DNA of 62,000 nucleotides from Mesostigma viride (GCA_009746045.1 RPFO01000080.1:8693628-8755627), one strand, 5' to 3'; numbered from the stretch's first letter, positions 35,501 to 47,422 are shown. A program made the numbers and translations. The notes: a model not told the origin generated them from the sequence alone.

Positions 35501-38500
35501 CTCTTACGACAAGGCCACCATCCAACCCACCGACCCTTGCGCCCCCCCAGCAAATCCCGCCACTCCTCACAGAGCGACTTGCCCACTTACCCCTTCCGCA
35601 ACCCATCCACCTATCCATGTTCCCCCCCCTAGACTGCCCACCTGCACATCCGCCACACCACAAACCACCTACCTGCACACCCACACCCGCACAGAAACGA
35701 CCCACCCACCTGCACGTCCACGACACCTTGTCCACCCACAAACCACCCGCTGCAGTCCATCTCTCCCATGCCCTCTTTGCCCACCCACCTGCACATCCAC
35801 CACGAGCTCCTTGCCGTTGCTGACGATGAACGTGAAGTGGCTGAACGCCTGCGGGGTGCTACGCGACACCTCGTCGCTGACAAAGCCGCTGTTGGTGTTG
35901 TACTTGTGGTATGCACCCTGGGGTTGGCCGCACAAGCAGCAACAAAGAGGCGTGGGCGGTCATCGCTTACGAAAACAAAACGGCATGTCTCTAAGGCGTG
36001 CATGCGAGAGACTTTTGGGCCGCTATTGGACGCTGCTGTACACACACGGCACGCATGACATGGCAAACACACGGCAGGCCCCAGTATAATGGACAGGAAG
36101 GACGCGACAAAACACAATGCGGAGCAGACGAGAAGGGATAGCATAAGCCCCTACTAGTCAGCATGCACGCAAGCTGCTGCCTATTGCTACTAAGTGCTAG
36201 GCATGCACTACTGCTACTGCCGTGGACCTCTGCGGGGCAACCGCAGATGCGCTCGCCTGGGCGGCTCAGCATCGGTAGCGGAGGCGCGCCCACAAAGCGG
36301 TGCATGCACTGTGTGGCTTCCTGTGTTGATGTGGCCAGTGGCTTCCTGTGTTGATGTGGCCGGTGACTTCCTGTGTTGATGTGGCCGTTGACTTCCTGTG
36401 TTGATGTGGCCGGTGACTTCCTGTGCTGATGTGGCCGGTGACTTCCTGTGTTGATGTGGCCAGTGGCTTCCTGTGTTGATGTGGCCAGTGGCTTCCACCA
36501 CGTGCCGTGCCCACCTGCCCATGTATGCCCCCGATGGGCGTGATGCCCCGATATCTCCCTGTACTTCTATTCTCTGCAACAGGCAGCCTGTCCACGTGGC
36601 AGCACGCCGTAGAAAATTAAACTCCATGTGTACTCCCCCTCACCTCCATGTGGTGCTCCACGCAGAACAGCGGGCGGCCCGGCCGGTTGACCATCTCCAC
36701 CAGGTAGGCTTGCAGGAAGTCCACCTGCGGAGTGCGAGGGAAAGCAGCTCAGTGTCATTTCTAATTTCAGCATCCGGATCGATGTTCCACAGCCACCACC
36801 ATGACATGAGCTGTAGAAGAGCAAAGCAAGCAGGGTGGAGGCCCGTATCATGGGTACAGACGGGCAGGACGCGGCTGTGGGGGGTGCTAGGGCGCCACTG
36901 CCAGGGAGATCCCAGGAGATGTCACAGGGAGGTTCCCCGCCAGGTGCGCTTTGCCTAGCACTCGCACTTTGTGAGTGGGCCAGGGACAGGATGTCCAACT
37001 ACCGTCAGTTATTGAGTCATCCAAGCCAACAACCTTAAATAATCAATCCAGGACACAACCAGTAACAGCCCAGTCAGGTGTTGAGATCTGCGCCAGCTGG
37101 CGTTGCCTTCCACTCCATACTGCAGGCGTACCCGACTAGCATAACATGCAGTTGAGAGCGGAGCTCTTTGGCACTCCTCGGCGACTACAAGTTGTTCACG
37201 GTTGATGCTCATCCCTAATGAGGGCCACAGAAACTGCTCCTTGCCTATCTGCCATACCCCATCCCCAATGATGCAAGTGTGCGGGGGAGAGCTTGGTGCA
37301 TCCATGCCCACCCGTTCACCACCAGGCGCAGCCATGCCCTGCAGCTCTCTGGTGCGGGCCATTGGATGGTGGGGGGGGAGCATGGGCTCACCCAGGGCTG
37401 GATTCTGACTACCAAGGGACATGTGTGTTGCACGCCATACGCCCGCCGGCGCAAGGTGGGAGGTAAGCAAAGCCACCACCCACCGCCTCAATCCCCCCTG
37501 ACTGTCTGTGCTCTCAGACCTAAGTCCCTTGGCGCTAACTTGCCAGCTTTCTTCTCATTTCCATCTTTGTAAACGGTGCGAAAACATCAAGGTGTGAGCT
37601 AGAACACACAGAGCCCCCTTGACAGTGTAGGCTGGCAACGGCCGTAGCCAATTCAACACCATGAGTCATCACTTTCATCCGCACCACCATGAAGACCAGA
37701 CGTGAACGGTGCTATTCGGGCGTTGGTGCCCACCGCGCAGCCTCTCTCCCCTCCCCCCCCCCCTCACCTTCTTGGGCGGCTCTGTTCGGTTGTACAGCTC
37801 CCCGTACACCTTGGACTGCATCTGGAGCTTGACGTCCTCGTAGTACACGTTGTCGTCCTGCGAACACGGTGGGCACAAGCGGCAGAGGTGAGCAGGGCCA
37901 GGGGCTGCGGTGATCGCTGCGGGTGTACAAGCTGAGTGAGGGCGATGGCCAGGCGGGTCTACATGCTGGCCTGCGATGATGGTCACGCCCGGTGACGGCC
38001 AGCAGGCTTTCGCCCTCGTCCCGTATCGCGACTGACCCAGTGACCATTGCCGCATGGTTGCAGCCATGGGCTCTACCGGGCACATTTGCAGCCACGTCGG
38101 ACCATGCGCATGCAAGAGCCAGCACGCCTGGGATGTTTAAAGAACCGTTCTATACGTATGCACAGCATTCGGCATTACACACGTCTCAGAAGCCTTTTCC
38201 GTGTCCGCCCTACCAGTGGCACCATAGCCGGCCACCACCAAGGTAGGGGCTGGGTCGTCAGGAGTGCTCGGGTGGCATGTGATTGCCCGACGCACCCACC
38301 CCTGGCTGCAATCATGAATCGTGAATACCCACCACCGTTGCACCCCCCGCTACTCATGGAGCACCTACCACCGGCTACCAGTACCACCCACCATCGGCTG
38401 CCAGAAGCACCTACCACCGGCTACCAGTACCACCCACCATCCGCTGCGTGTGCCAGAAGCACCTACCACCGGCTGCGTGTAGCGCTTGGCCACGTAGTTG

Positions 38501-40806
38501 GACGCATTCTTCCAGCTCATCTCCTGTGCAGTCGCACGCAGGGGGGGGAAGGGAGGGGGATGGGGGAAGAGCGTGGGGGGGGGTGAGCGCGTCGGTGCAT
38601 GGAGACGCGGCACGGCTAGGACTGCATGCCCACTTGCAGCAAGGTATTACGCTCACAAGCACGGGCTAGGACTGCATGCCCACTTGCAGCAAGGTATTAC
38701 GCTCACAAGCACGGGCTAGGACTGCATGCCCACTTGCAGCAAGGTATTACGCTCACAAGCACGCTGACTGCATGCCCACTTGCAGCAAGGTATTACGCTC
38801 ACAAGCACGGGCTAGGACTGCATGCCCACTTGCAGCAAGGTATTACGCTCACAAGCACGGGCTAGGACTGCATGCCCACTTGCAGCAAGGTATTACGCTC
38901 ACAAGCACGGGCTAGGACTGCATGCCCACTTGCAGCAAGGTATTACGCTCACATGCCCACTTGCAGCAAGGTATTACGCTCACAAGCACGCTGACTGCAT
39001 GCCCACTTGCAGCAAGGTATTACGCTCACAAGCACGGGCTAGGACTGCATGCCCACTTGCAGCAAGGTATTACGCTCACAAGCACGAAGCGCGCTGAGAG
39101 ACGGTCCAAACACAGCGACAGTCACACCTGCTTGGGGTGGTGTCCTCGCTGCGACCATCCAAACCCAGCGACAGTCACACCTGCTTGGGGTGGTGTCCTC
39201 GCTGCGGCCAGTGATCACCCCCCTGAGGTGGTTCATCATGGGGGGCTTCTACCTGACTGCTATCCAGTTATGGGGGGCTTGTACCTGGTAGCCATCTTGC
39301 TCTTAATGCCTGCACACCCACCCAAGCCCACTAGCAAGGGGCGCCCACCCACCCAAGCCCACCAGCGAGGGGCGCCCACCCACCCAAGCCCACTAACAAG
39401 GGGCGCCCACCCACCCAAGCCCACTAGCAAAGGCGCCCACCCACCCAAGCCCACTAGCAAGGGGCGCCCACCCACCCAAGCCCACTAGCAAGGGGCAAAC
39501 ACCCACCCAAGCCCGCTAGCAAGGGGCGCCCACCCACCGTGAGCCCGCCCTGGCTGGAGAACTTCTTCATGGCGTAGCACTGGCGCATGGCACCCGCCGC
39601 AAACGGCTCCGCCTCCATCTTCAAAGGGGGGGGGCAGGGGCAGAGTCACGACAATTGTGCGGGTGCGAGTATCAGAGAGATGGGTGAGGCCACCCTGGTA
39701 TCGTGCACAGCGATGCTTGAGGGGCGGGCGTGTGGCATCTGTTCTGGCATCGACAAGCGGCCAGCAGCCAGCTGTCTGCGTGGTGGCATGTCACATGCCA
39801 GCCACCACCATGCACCAAGGCCCCTGCCTCCTCCACCAGCATAACCCTTCAACCCTCGCCCCTCGCCCCTTCCCGCACCCCACGCCACCACCATCCGCCA
39901 ACCTCCCCTCTCTCATTCCCACACCCCACACCCCTCACCCTACCCTCTACCCTTTAAGCCCAGCCCCCCACTATGTCCATCCCCCACCTTGAACCCCCAA
40001 CTCGACCCCCCAACTTGTCTGGCCTCCACCTTGTCTAGCCCCCACCTTGACGAGCGTTTCGTCGCTCTTCCACAGCTTGCGCTTGGCACAGTAGTAGTGG
40101 CGGTCCGCCCTGCCAGGCCCAGGGGTTGAAGCAGGCAGGGATAGGCCCAGGGTGTTGTTACGTGAGCCCAAGGATAGATGCGCCAATGGCACACGCAGCA
40201 CAAGCAATAGACGCGTCATGGATGAGCCGAGCGACGATAAAGGACAGCGTCGAAACATATTGTCCATGGGGAATTTGGAAGGACTTTGTCCCGCATTCCC
40301 TCCTAACACCTCCCTCATCCCACATGCCCACTCATCCCACACACAGTGTCAGCCAGGGTATGTCTGGGTCTGGTACGATGCGAGGGCACCACACGGGGGC
40401 AGGTGCACATACAAGCCAGCATGCCGCAGACACGAGCGTGGGTGTGAGCGGTTTGCCAGCAGAAGCACACGCGCACGGGCCGACCCTCACCTCTGTGGTT
40501 GAAATTGATGCTTTCGCCCACCTCTCATGCTTGCGCTTGTGCCCCCAACCACCTTCCTGACTCGCGCGGGTTCCCCCACCCACCTCCATGCCACCCACCG
40601 GCTTGAGCTGGTGCACGTGCGAATGCGACAAGCTTCACCCACCTCTCCGGCTTGAGCTGGTGCACGTGCCGTGCGTTCCAGGGGTCGCGCATGCGCCGAA
40701 TGCGCAGCACCGCCTTGAGCCAGCGGGAAAAGGTGAACTTGGACACCCCTGGGATGAGCACGCGCGTGCAGGCGCCCACCAGCACGGGGGGCAGCGCTGA
40801 CACCAT
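26571..40806 (-). CDS. EEF2K: Eukaryotic elongation factor 2 kinase (alpha-kinase)
   Basis: Fourteen exons in order: 40806-40643, 40109-40046, 39618-39538, 38523-38470, 37857-37768, 36724-36644, 35917-35789, 35088-35038, 33643-33547, 32647-31956, 31258-31157, 30735-30695, 30271-30017, 27006-26571; 2337 bases, 778 residues, phases consistent throughout. The enzyme phosphorylates eEF2 and slows translation elongation. A calmodulin-binding helix is visible around W29 (SRWLKAVLRIRRMRDPW). Alpha-kinase motifs: SNYVAKRY with ATP lysine K116, NSGFVSDEV, TPQAFSHFTF, GVGDLYTDPQIHT, GNLGAEGIAMFF and the zinc-site pattern HxCxxxC (HICNPLC). A Ser/Gly/Gln-rich regulatory linker (about 271-501) is followed by SEL1-like helices and the family C-terminus (DAMKGKLASKFYEQAE). 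The ATG at 40806 has an ideal context (GCCATGG), but the true start may lie further upstream (see 42358-43045). Introns carry many minisatellites; intron 13 holds a candidate transposon. Confidence 0.93.
27090..29364. mobile_element. Candidate DNA transposon in eEF2K intron 13
   Basis: GGGACAGGACAC at 27090-27101 matches the reverse complement of GTGTCCTGTCCC at 29353-29364, giving a 2275-base unit inside one intron. Just inside the left end is a perfect 30-base palindrome. A 65-codon frame with an ATG (27187-27384, plus strand) begins shortly after; no known domain is seen in it. No transposase motif was found and no clear target duplication, so the element class is unknown. Confidence 0.45.
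27103..27132. repeat. Perfect 30-bp palindrome
   Basis: CGCGAATTTTTCGGC followed directly by its reverse complement GCCGAAAAATTCGCG, with no spacer. It lies two bases inside the left terminal repeat of the candidate element. Confidence 0.97.
29699..29850. repeat. (GGGA)n satellite in eEF2K intron 13
   Basis: About 37 GGGA units with almost no interruption, 170 bases from the exon starting at 30017. On the sense (minus) strand it reads TCCC. Confidence 0.97.
31376..31588 (+). repeat. 32-bp minisatellite, seven copies, in an eEF2K intron
   Basis: CATTCATCGGCATTTATATA recurs at an exact 32-base period from 31382 to 31574, with rare substitutions (CATTCAGCGG, TTTATGGGG). Confidence 0.95.
33690..34205 (+). 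repeat. 30-bp minisatellite, about 17 copies, in an eEF2K intron
   Basis: Units of GAGGCCCCATGCAAGGGCAG plus ten variable bases (GTCAGGGTAGT, GCGTGGCAGT and similar). One copy lacks a base pair of the GGG run near 33983, which switches the open frame. Frames across it are not genes. Confidence 0.95.
35690..35800 (-). repeat. Copies of an eEF2K exon end plus donor
   Basis: The exon ending at 35789 closes GTGGATGTGCAG and continues GTGGGTGGG. In the intron, GTGGACGTGCAGGTGGGTGGG recurs near 35715, and shorter forms follow (GGATGTGCAGGTGGGC near 35645). Confidence 0.75.
36310..36500 (+). repeat. 25-bp minisatellite in an eEF2K intron
   Basis: CTTCCTGTGTTGATGTGGCC plus five bases repeats from 36317 about seven to eight times at a 25-base period. 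Confidence 0.95.
38375..38490 (-). repeat. Copies of the eEF2K ATP-lysine exon end plus donor
   Basis: The exon ending at 38470 finishes ACACGCAGCCG with donor GTGGTAGGTGCTTCTGGC. The intron repeats ACACGCAGCGGATGGTGGGT and then two AGCCGGTGGTAGGTGCT units, the last ending near 38365. Confidence 0.8.
38617..39087 (+). repeat. 50-bp minisatellite, about nine copies, in an eEF2K intron
   Basis: Units of GACTGCATGCCCACTTGCAG plus 30 bases are almost identical. Two copies lack the GGGCTAGG segment and one is truncated by about 27 bases, so the array shows internal deletions. Confidence 0.95.
39310..39560 (-). repeat. 30-bp minisatellite beginning at an eEF2K splice donor
   Basis: The exon ending at 39538 runs GGGCTCACG then GTGGGTGGGCGCC. 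The array unit GGGCTTGGGTGGGTGGGCGCC resembles this junction and repeats about seven times, starting right after the exon. Confidence 0.7.
40590..40680 (-). repeat. Copy of the eEF2K exon end plus donor
   Basis: The exon ending at 40643 contains CACGTGCACCAGCTCAAGCC. The same 20 bases recur near 40610, again followed by a GGTGGGTGG donor-like sequence. Confidence 0.85.
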
Positions 40807-40989
40807 GGCAGAGGAGGTGGGCGTGACACCCAGCAGAAGGGGGGACAGGGGGGGGGGGCGCTGGCAGAGGTGGTAGAGCTGGGGGGGGTGCTGAGGATAG
40901 AGCCAGCGACGCTGCCTGCAGGGGGGGGGGACACGTCACCATGGATAGAAAAGGCCGGCACGGTGTCGTTCGGGGTCCCTGGGGTCAGC

Positions 40990-42350
40990 TTGCGCAGATT
41001 CTACATAGACACAAGCACCCCTCTACTCAGGGAGCCTTGTCAAAAGCAGGCAGCTGGTAGGGGAAACATCCTTGTTTACAGGGAAATGCACGCAAGCAGG
41101 TAGCTTGGATACGCGGTACGTCAAGCACTGGGCTGCTGGTGTGAAGGAGGGCGCTGCGTGGGAAACCTGGGAGGCGACCAACAACCCCCATTGCTTGCCA
41201 CAGGCCTCCTTTCACGTTATTGTGTTCGAGCAAGCGGGAGCAACCACCAAGCAAGTGGGAGACGACAACCGCAATCAGAATATGGATGGGTGCGCTCCGG
41301 GCTCATCCAGGCGCTGCAGGAGGAAGGTGAAGAACAGCACTGGGTTATGCTGGTGTCCAGTGGCCATCATCGATCGAGGTGCCATGGCGGCGCATGAGCT
41401 AGAAAACAGATGGGAATGGCTCGATCAGTCCACATGACCCATGCTACGGTACCCAGTGCTATCACTCCATGTGCAGCCCTGGACGGGGGGGAAGAGTTTT
41501 GAGGAAAGCTGAACTGCCAAGTTTGCTATGTTTGCCCCAGAACGTCACTTTGAGCCGGCTCGTATTAAAACCACGATGACAACAGAAGAAGAGCGCGGTT
41601 TGCCCTGGTCTTCAGTGGTGATGTTGAAGTGAAATCAACGTCCATTCATCATCCATGCATACTAAAGCACACGCGGAGGATGCTATCGCATACATGGGGG
41701 AAGTACAGCGACAGTTCAATCTAACTTGCGCATTGCACGGCTAATTGTGTGTATGACTCATTGCCCCAGCAATGTATTTGTCATTGCCCCAGCAAAGTAA
41801 TTGAACATTATTTCTGGCATAAATGCAGCATTCAAACAGTCACTCAAGAGCAAGTCTACACCAGCAGTTGCATCCTTTATTTTGCCACCACTGTCTCTTC
41901 GCTGCCTGTATATAACTGCACCCTGTCACGCAAGGCTTGCAGCATGGCAGGTACGCGCGTCGGCACCAGGACACTGTCAAGCGCTGTATCGGTGCAAAAA
42001 AGCGTGCACGCGATTTATGCGATGTGACAGGACCCCCAACGGCCCCTGCTATGGTCACACATGCCACCAAATATATTTAAATCCACCAGGTGGCAGACCC
42101 ATGCTGCCCCCACTGCCTGTATGTGAGACACTTCCAATTGGCACACACACGTGCTCAATAGACTGCATGACGTGGCATGTTGTGCAATTTGATGCCAGCC
42201 ATCAGGGACCCCTGCATCCAACTTGTGCGTTGGGTAGAAGCAACTTGGGTAGAATCAATGGTAATCGCAAGTGCATGAAAGGAATGCTTCGCCAAGGCAG
42301 TGAACGGCTGCAGCAATATTAGCGGCCCAGGTGGAAGCTAGAAGAAGAGC
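40990..42350. other. DNA between eEF2K and its probable 5' exons
   Basis: No exon could be defended on either strand. Short open frames exist on both strands without recognisable content. If the exons at 42358-43045 belong to eEF2K, this is an intron of about 1.4 kb ending at the acceptor before 40915. Confidence 0.4.
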
Positions 42351-42357
42351 AACGTAC

Positions 42358-42686
42358 CCACGTGGAACGACGCCTGTGAATCAAATTCCGACGCAGGGAA
42401 GCATGCGCGGATAGTTTGCACGAGCCCATCCAGCGGCTGCGGGCGCAAAAGGCAGCAGCGCCAGGGGACCGTTGGGATGCCCGCGCATTTGAGGAACAGG
42501 TGCAGAACGGAAGCGTGCGAGCGATCATGGCCATTACCCACCTACACCGCACATTTTCCAACCCCATTTCCACCTACACTGCACATTCAGTTCTAAAATA
42601 ATCACGATTAAGCTGCGATTCAACTAGCTATATATTACTATACCGTTGATCACGACAGCCCCTTCCCCCCCCCCCCGCGTATGCCC

Positions 42687-42745
<59 letters not shown>

Positions 42746-43045
42746 TAATTGTCAGTATAATGCCAGCAGTAGCTTAGATACGTCGTGATAAAATGAGATT
42801 GCGAAAAACAAATTTATCACTGAGTTCTTTGTCAGGCCAAAACCGAAATATACCTCCTGTCGGGCCGCGTAGCGCCGCGCGCTCTCCTCTATACAACTCC
42901 TCATGAGCGCGTCCAGCTCCGCATCCGGCAGCTCCGACAATGCCCCATGTGGCGTTGCCGAATCACCGCTGTTCTCCATGGAAAGAAGCTTTCCTAAAGC
43001 ACCCGTAACCGGGATAGATAAAGGTTGAAGTACCTGAGCCGGCAT
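42358..43045 (-). CDS. Two probable 5' exons, possibly the true N-terminus of eEF2K
   Basis: Exon 43045-42854 starts at an ATG (GAAAATGCC), encodes 64 residues including ELPDAELDALMRSCIEES, and ends CAGGAG|GTATAT. Exon 42541-42358 follows an acceptor GTGTAG, encodes 61 residues including LHLFLKCAGIPTVPWRC, and ends in a strong donor GG|GTACGT at phase 1. No domain was recognised. The next possible acceptor on this strand, CTGCAG before 40915, is also phase 1 and would continue as GSVAGSILSTPPSS. That frame joins the eEF2K frame only if one base is added to a C run near 40848-40858 or 40839-40844. The alternative is a separate small gene whose 3' exons were not found. Between the two exons lies an (AAT)n tract. 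Confidence 0.5.
42689..42746. repeat. (AAT)n microsatellite
   Basis: About 18 trinucleotide copies, between the two candidate exons. Confidence 0.97.
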
Positions 43046-43745
43046 TTTCAGCTGTTGTTGAGCAAGCAAGGCGTTTGATGCCGTTTCTTACACATTACAT
43101 TAATATTTCGGTTTTAAAAAATTGCCACGCCACCAGCCAGGGTTGACAATACCTACACCGTGCTCAGTGTACACGTGGTAGTGCATAGCAGGTGACAATT
43201 ACGCTGGTAATAGCTTTCCGACTGGCTGCAATTTCCAGCAATTGACGGTGATCATTCATCGCTCCGGATCCACGTCCACCATCGCTGCGACGATCCCTTG
43301 CACGCCGTTTAGATAGAGACCGTACGCTTGCTAGAATGCGCGACCGGCAACCTGGCTGACAAGCGATTCCTAAGGCACGACTCACATGAGGCTCGGTGAA
43401 CTCCGTCGGTGAACTCTTTGTGAACTGGGTCGACGGCCGGGTCGCCACCGGCGCTTCACCGGCCCTTCACTTCGAGTTCACGCACTCACATGGGTCGCAA
43501 CGACGTTGTGAACTGCTCGCCAGTGAACTCGTTTGTGAACTGGCGGAGGCGCGGGAAGACAGCCCAGATTTCGCGGGAAAGGGCGCAAACGTCAAGCAAG
43601 TGCATGATGCATCCGGGCATGCTGGCTAATAACATGCACGTCTTGTCCAGCTGTAAACCACTAACTTCTGCACCACTAATTTGATACAGTGCTGCAGAAA
43701 TATGATAAAAACGCGCCGGTGACCTGTCGTGCATGTCGCTTTTCC

Positions 43746-43781
43746 AGCTACCTGTCTGCGTTCGAACGCAGACAGGTAGCT
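43746..43781. repeat. Perfect 36-bp palindrome
   Basis: AGCTACCTGTCTGCGTTC is followed at once by GAACGCAGACAGGTAGCT, its exact reverse complement with no spacer. It lies within the Harbinger-like element upstream of the transposase fragment. Confidence 0.97.
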
Positions 43782-43889
43782 TTCTTTGCAAGTTTTTCCA
43801 GGTGTTGGTGCCAGTGCTTCTCTGTCGATATTGTTTCAAAGCCGGTTTGTTTATTGGCTGGGGACGACCCCAGAGCCGCCCGCCGTCAC

Positions 43890-44179
43890 ATGCACAAAAC
43901 ATGCCATATCTCGCTGGAGGCGTTCGGTTATTTACTGGAGAAAATCAGCCCGATCAGCGAGCCGAATCTCCGGACAACGGCGGGCGCGGGCTCCGGTTGG
44001 ACGTGGTAAGACCCGAGCAAATGCTCATTGGTGCATTAGAGTGGCTTTCTCATAGCTGCGACTATGGTACCTTGGAGCGTGCATATGGCATCGCTTCAAA
44101 CACGTGGTCCAAAAATGGGGAACGCCCTGGCATTCTACGAGAACTTGAAGATGCTTTCAACAGCAAACAGCAAGCGTAG
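43890..44179 (+). pseudogene. Fragment of a Harbinger-type transposase, frameshifted
   Basis: One frame reads MHKTCHISLEAFGYLLEKIS to about 43985, and a second frame continues LRLDVVRPEQMLIGALEWLS and YGTLERAYGIASNTWSK to a stop at 44179. This order (a fold with LL..ISP, then a helix-turn-helix-like segment with ALxWLxxxxxYxxLxxxFGISxST) is typical of the N-terminal part of Harbinger transposases. The frame change near 43985 and the missing catalytic domain mark it as non-functional, unless an intron explains the shift. Confidence 0.6.
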
Positions 44180-44276
44180 GTTCCGGTTGGTAACCTGGAC
44201 TGTGTATACGTCGTCGCTGCAAACGCAATGCCCTGCCCACCCATACGTGCATGTGCACGTGTGGCATGTGCGCATG

Positions 44277-44897
<621 letters not shown>

Positions 44898-44921
44898 CAC
44901 ACGCACAAGTTCACTCACTCG

Positions 44922-45600
44922 TGAACTCACTCACTCACTCACTCACTCACTCACTCACTCACTCACTCACTCACTCACTCACTCACTCACTCACTCACTC
45001 ACTCACTCACTCACTCACTCACTCACTCACTCACTCACTCACTCACTCACTCACTCACTCACTCACTCACTCACTCACTCACTCACTCACTCACTCACTC
45101 ACTCACTCACTCACTCACTCACTCACTCACTCACTCACTCACTCACTCACTCACTCACTCACTCACTCACTCACTCACTCACTCACTCACTCACTCACTC
45201 ACTCACTCACTCACTCACTCACTCACTCACTCACTCACTCACTCACTCACTCACTCACTCACTCACTCACTCACTCACTCACTCACTCACTCACTCACTC
45301 ACTCACTCACTCACTCACTCACTCACTCACTCACTCACTCACTCACTCACTCACTCACTCACTCACTCACTCACTCACTCACTCACTCACTCACTCACTC
45401 ACTCACTCACTCACTCACTCACTCACTCACTCACTCACTCACTCACTCACTCACTCACTCACTCACTCACTCACTCACTCACTCACTCACTCACTCACTC
45501 ACTCACTCACTCACTCACTCACTCACTCACTCACTCACTCACTCACTCACTCACTCACTCACTCACTCACTCACTCACTCACTCACTCACTCACTCACTC
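44922..45600 (+). repeat. (ACTC)n satellite of about 680 bp
   Basis: About 170 copies, practically without interruption, ending in a short CA tract. It begins directly after GTTCACTCACTCGTGAACTC, so the first unit grows out of the GTGAACTC motif of the host element. Frames reading SLTH repeats are not genes. Confidence 0.97.
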
Positions 45601-45615
45601 ACACACACACACACA

Positions 45616-46440
45616 TTCTTTTCATGGATGGGCATCTGGTTTCCCATATCAGAGTGGGCATAAGCAAGAGTTTGTTTTAGAACTGAACTCCTTACTTCAT
45701 TTAGCAAATGTGAGTCAACATTTCAGAATTTTAATAATGGAAATTTCATTAGCTTACCGTATGATGCTACACATGTTCATAGTGGTCAATTACGTGAGCT
45801 CCTTGAGCTAGTCACACGCACTGGGGTACTGAGGTTGTTAAGACCTCACTTGGACATGTGCAATGTCTTGAATTGGTTGCTCATTGAGTGAGACATAATG
45901 TTGGACGTATTGTGGCTGCTTAACAATAACTTTGTGCACGCGTAATTCTTTAATCATGACTAATGTCGGGCGCGTTGCAATTATAAAGGGAGGCATGCAA
46001 CTATGCAATGTGCGAACATATTAATTCCATTTAGGGTTATTGCAGTTCAAAAGGAGTGGTGCCGTCGCAAACCGTGTAGATCCCGCTCTGAATGTTAGCC
46101 AGCCATAGTTGTAACTTACAAGGCTGCACATTTCCCCCTCCATTTGTTTCCATCGTTGTGAATGACTCGACTAACACGGATGAGTCAACAGCAGGCTCGA
46201 GATATCAACAGCATGGTCCGGGATCTCCATATTTCTGGCCTGCGCTAGTTGCTTTAGTGATAGTCTTTACATTGTCATCAAGTGAGTGAGACAACAAACA
46301 TGACAATTGCCTGGGGCCAGCAGATAAATGTCCAAAATTATTTCAATGAGCAATAAAAGTGATTACTACAAGTAGTCAAGGAAGTGTTATCGCACAGCAA
46401 ATTTGAAGCAATATCTTATGAATCACGTTCCATAGTAGCC
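45616..46440. other. AT-rich non-satellite interior of the Harbinger-like element
   Basis: Unique-looking DNA with no convincing frame on either strand. It may hold a decayed part of the transposase or unrelated inserted sequence. Confidence 0.4.
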
Positions 46441-46861
46441 ATCATGATCGCACACACAAAAAGAGCATGCCCCTGAAAGAAAAGAGATCGGACTCAACGG
46501 ACCTTACAAGTTGACCTTTCTTACCAACCAGTGTGCCTAGAACGTGAAGCGTGGGGCGGCCAGCAACGAAAGTTTGTTCATGCAGACGGACCGCCCATGC
46601 TATTGCCGGGCGCATCAGTGTGTATGTCAATGAGACAACAGCGCAGGCCAGAGATCTGGAGAATCCGGACCAAGGTAGCTCGAGCCTGCCGTTATGTTAT
46701 CCGCGTTTTCGAGTCGTGCACGATGATGGATATGAACCAGTGTGTATGTGGCCATCAACACCAATTGCCGCCATCCATATTGTCATCAGGGCGTTGTGAG
46801 TTTCACGTTTGCTTTGTCGCTCATATTTCGCTTTGCCTTCGGCTTAGGCGAGCTCGCCTTG

Positions 46862-47176
46862 TCATCTCCAAAGAGTATGCAATGCCGCGCAAGAAGACCG
46901 ACATTTATTACTGCGCCAACTATCGTCCTCAAGATTGCCAGCATCTCCAAAGATCACCAAAGCCGCAACCAGATCGAGTGCGGCGCTGTGCCCTTCGCGT
47001 GCAATGCTCTGCTCTTCTACAGCCGTGGGGCTCGGAGCATTTGGGTTAATGTCGTCGCTAATAGCAGGCTTCGGGTCACCTTTTGCGAGGGTAACCCGTT
47101 GTAGCCATTCCTGAAAAAGCTGGTCGGTGTCCCTCATGGCTGGCGACTCCCGAGCACCTGCCACCTTCCCGCGCAT
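46862..47176 (-). CDS. Unidentified ORF in the Harbinger-like element
   Basis: A 104-codon frame containing DTDQLFQEWLQRVTLAKGD and a Pro/Ser/Asp-rich middle. Harbinger elements commonly encode a second, Myb/SANT-like protein, often on the opposite strand to the transposase, which makes this position suggestive. No SANT tryptophan pattern can be confirmed, so identity is open and the frame could be chance. Confidence 0.3.
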   Translation of the reverse strand: MRGKVAGARESPAMRDTDQLFQEWLQRVTLAKGDPKPAISDDINPNAPSPTAVEEQSIAREGHSAALDLVAALVIFGDAGNLEDDSWRSNKCRSSCAALHTLWR

Positions 47177-47422
47177 GTTGCACGTCTGGCATTTTCATGG
47201 GCTTGCTTCGCGCCAAACGCACGCTGTCCACCACAAGTTCACAAAGAGTTCACGAGGAGTTCACGGGGAGTTCACGGGGAGTTCACAACTTCGGACTTCG
47301 GGGAGATTGTGAACTCGTCCAGTGAACTCGTGAACTCCTCGGGACCCAAAATTAGCTCGGCCCCGGTCGGCCCAGTTCACAAAAGAGTTCACAAAGAGTT
47401 CACCGCCTCATGTGAGTCGTGC

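Noticed and set aside
46442-47049. Catalytic DDE part of the Harbinger transposase
   Set aside because: Frames on both strands were read for the expected D...D...E context and none showed it.
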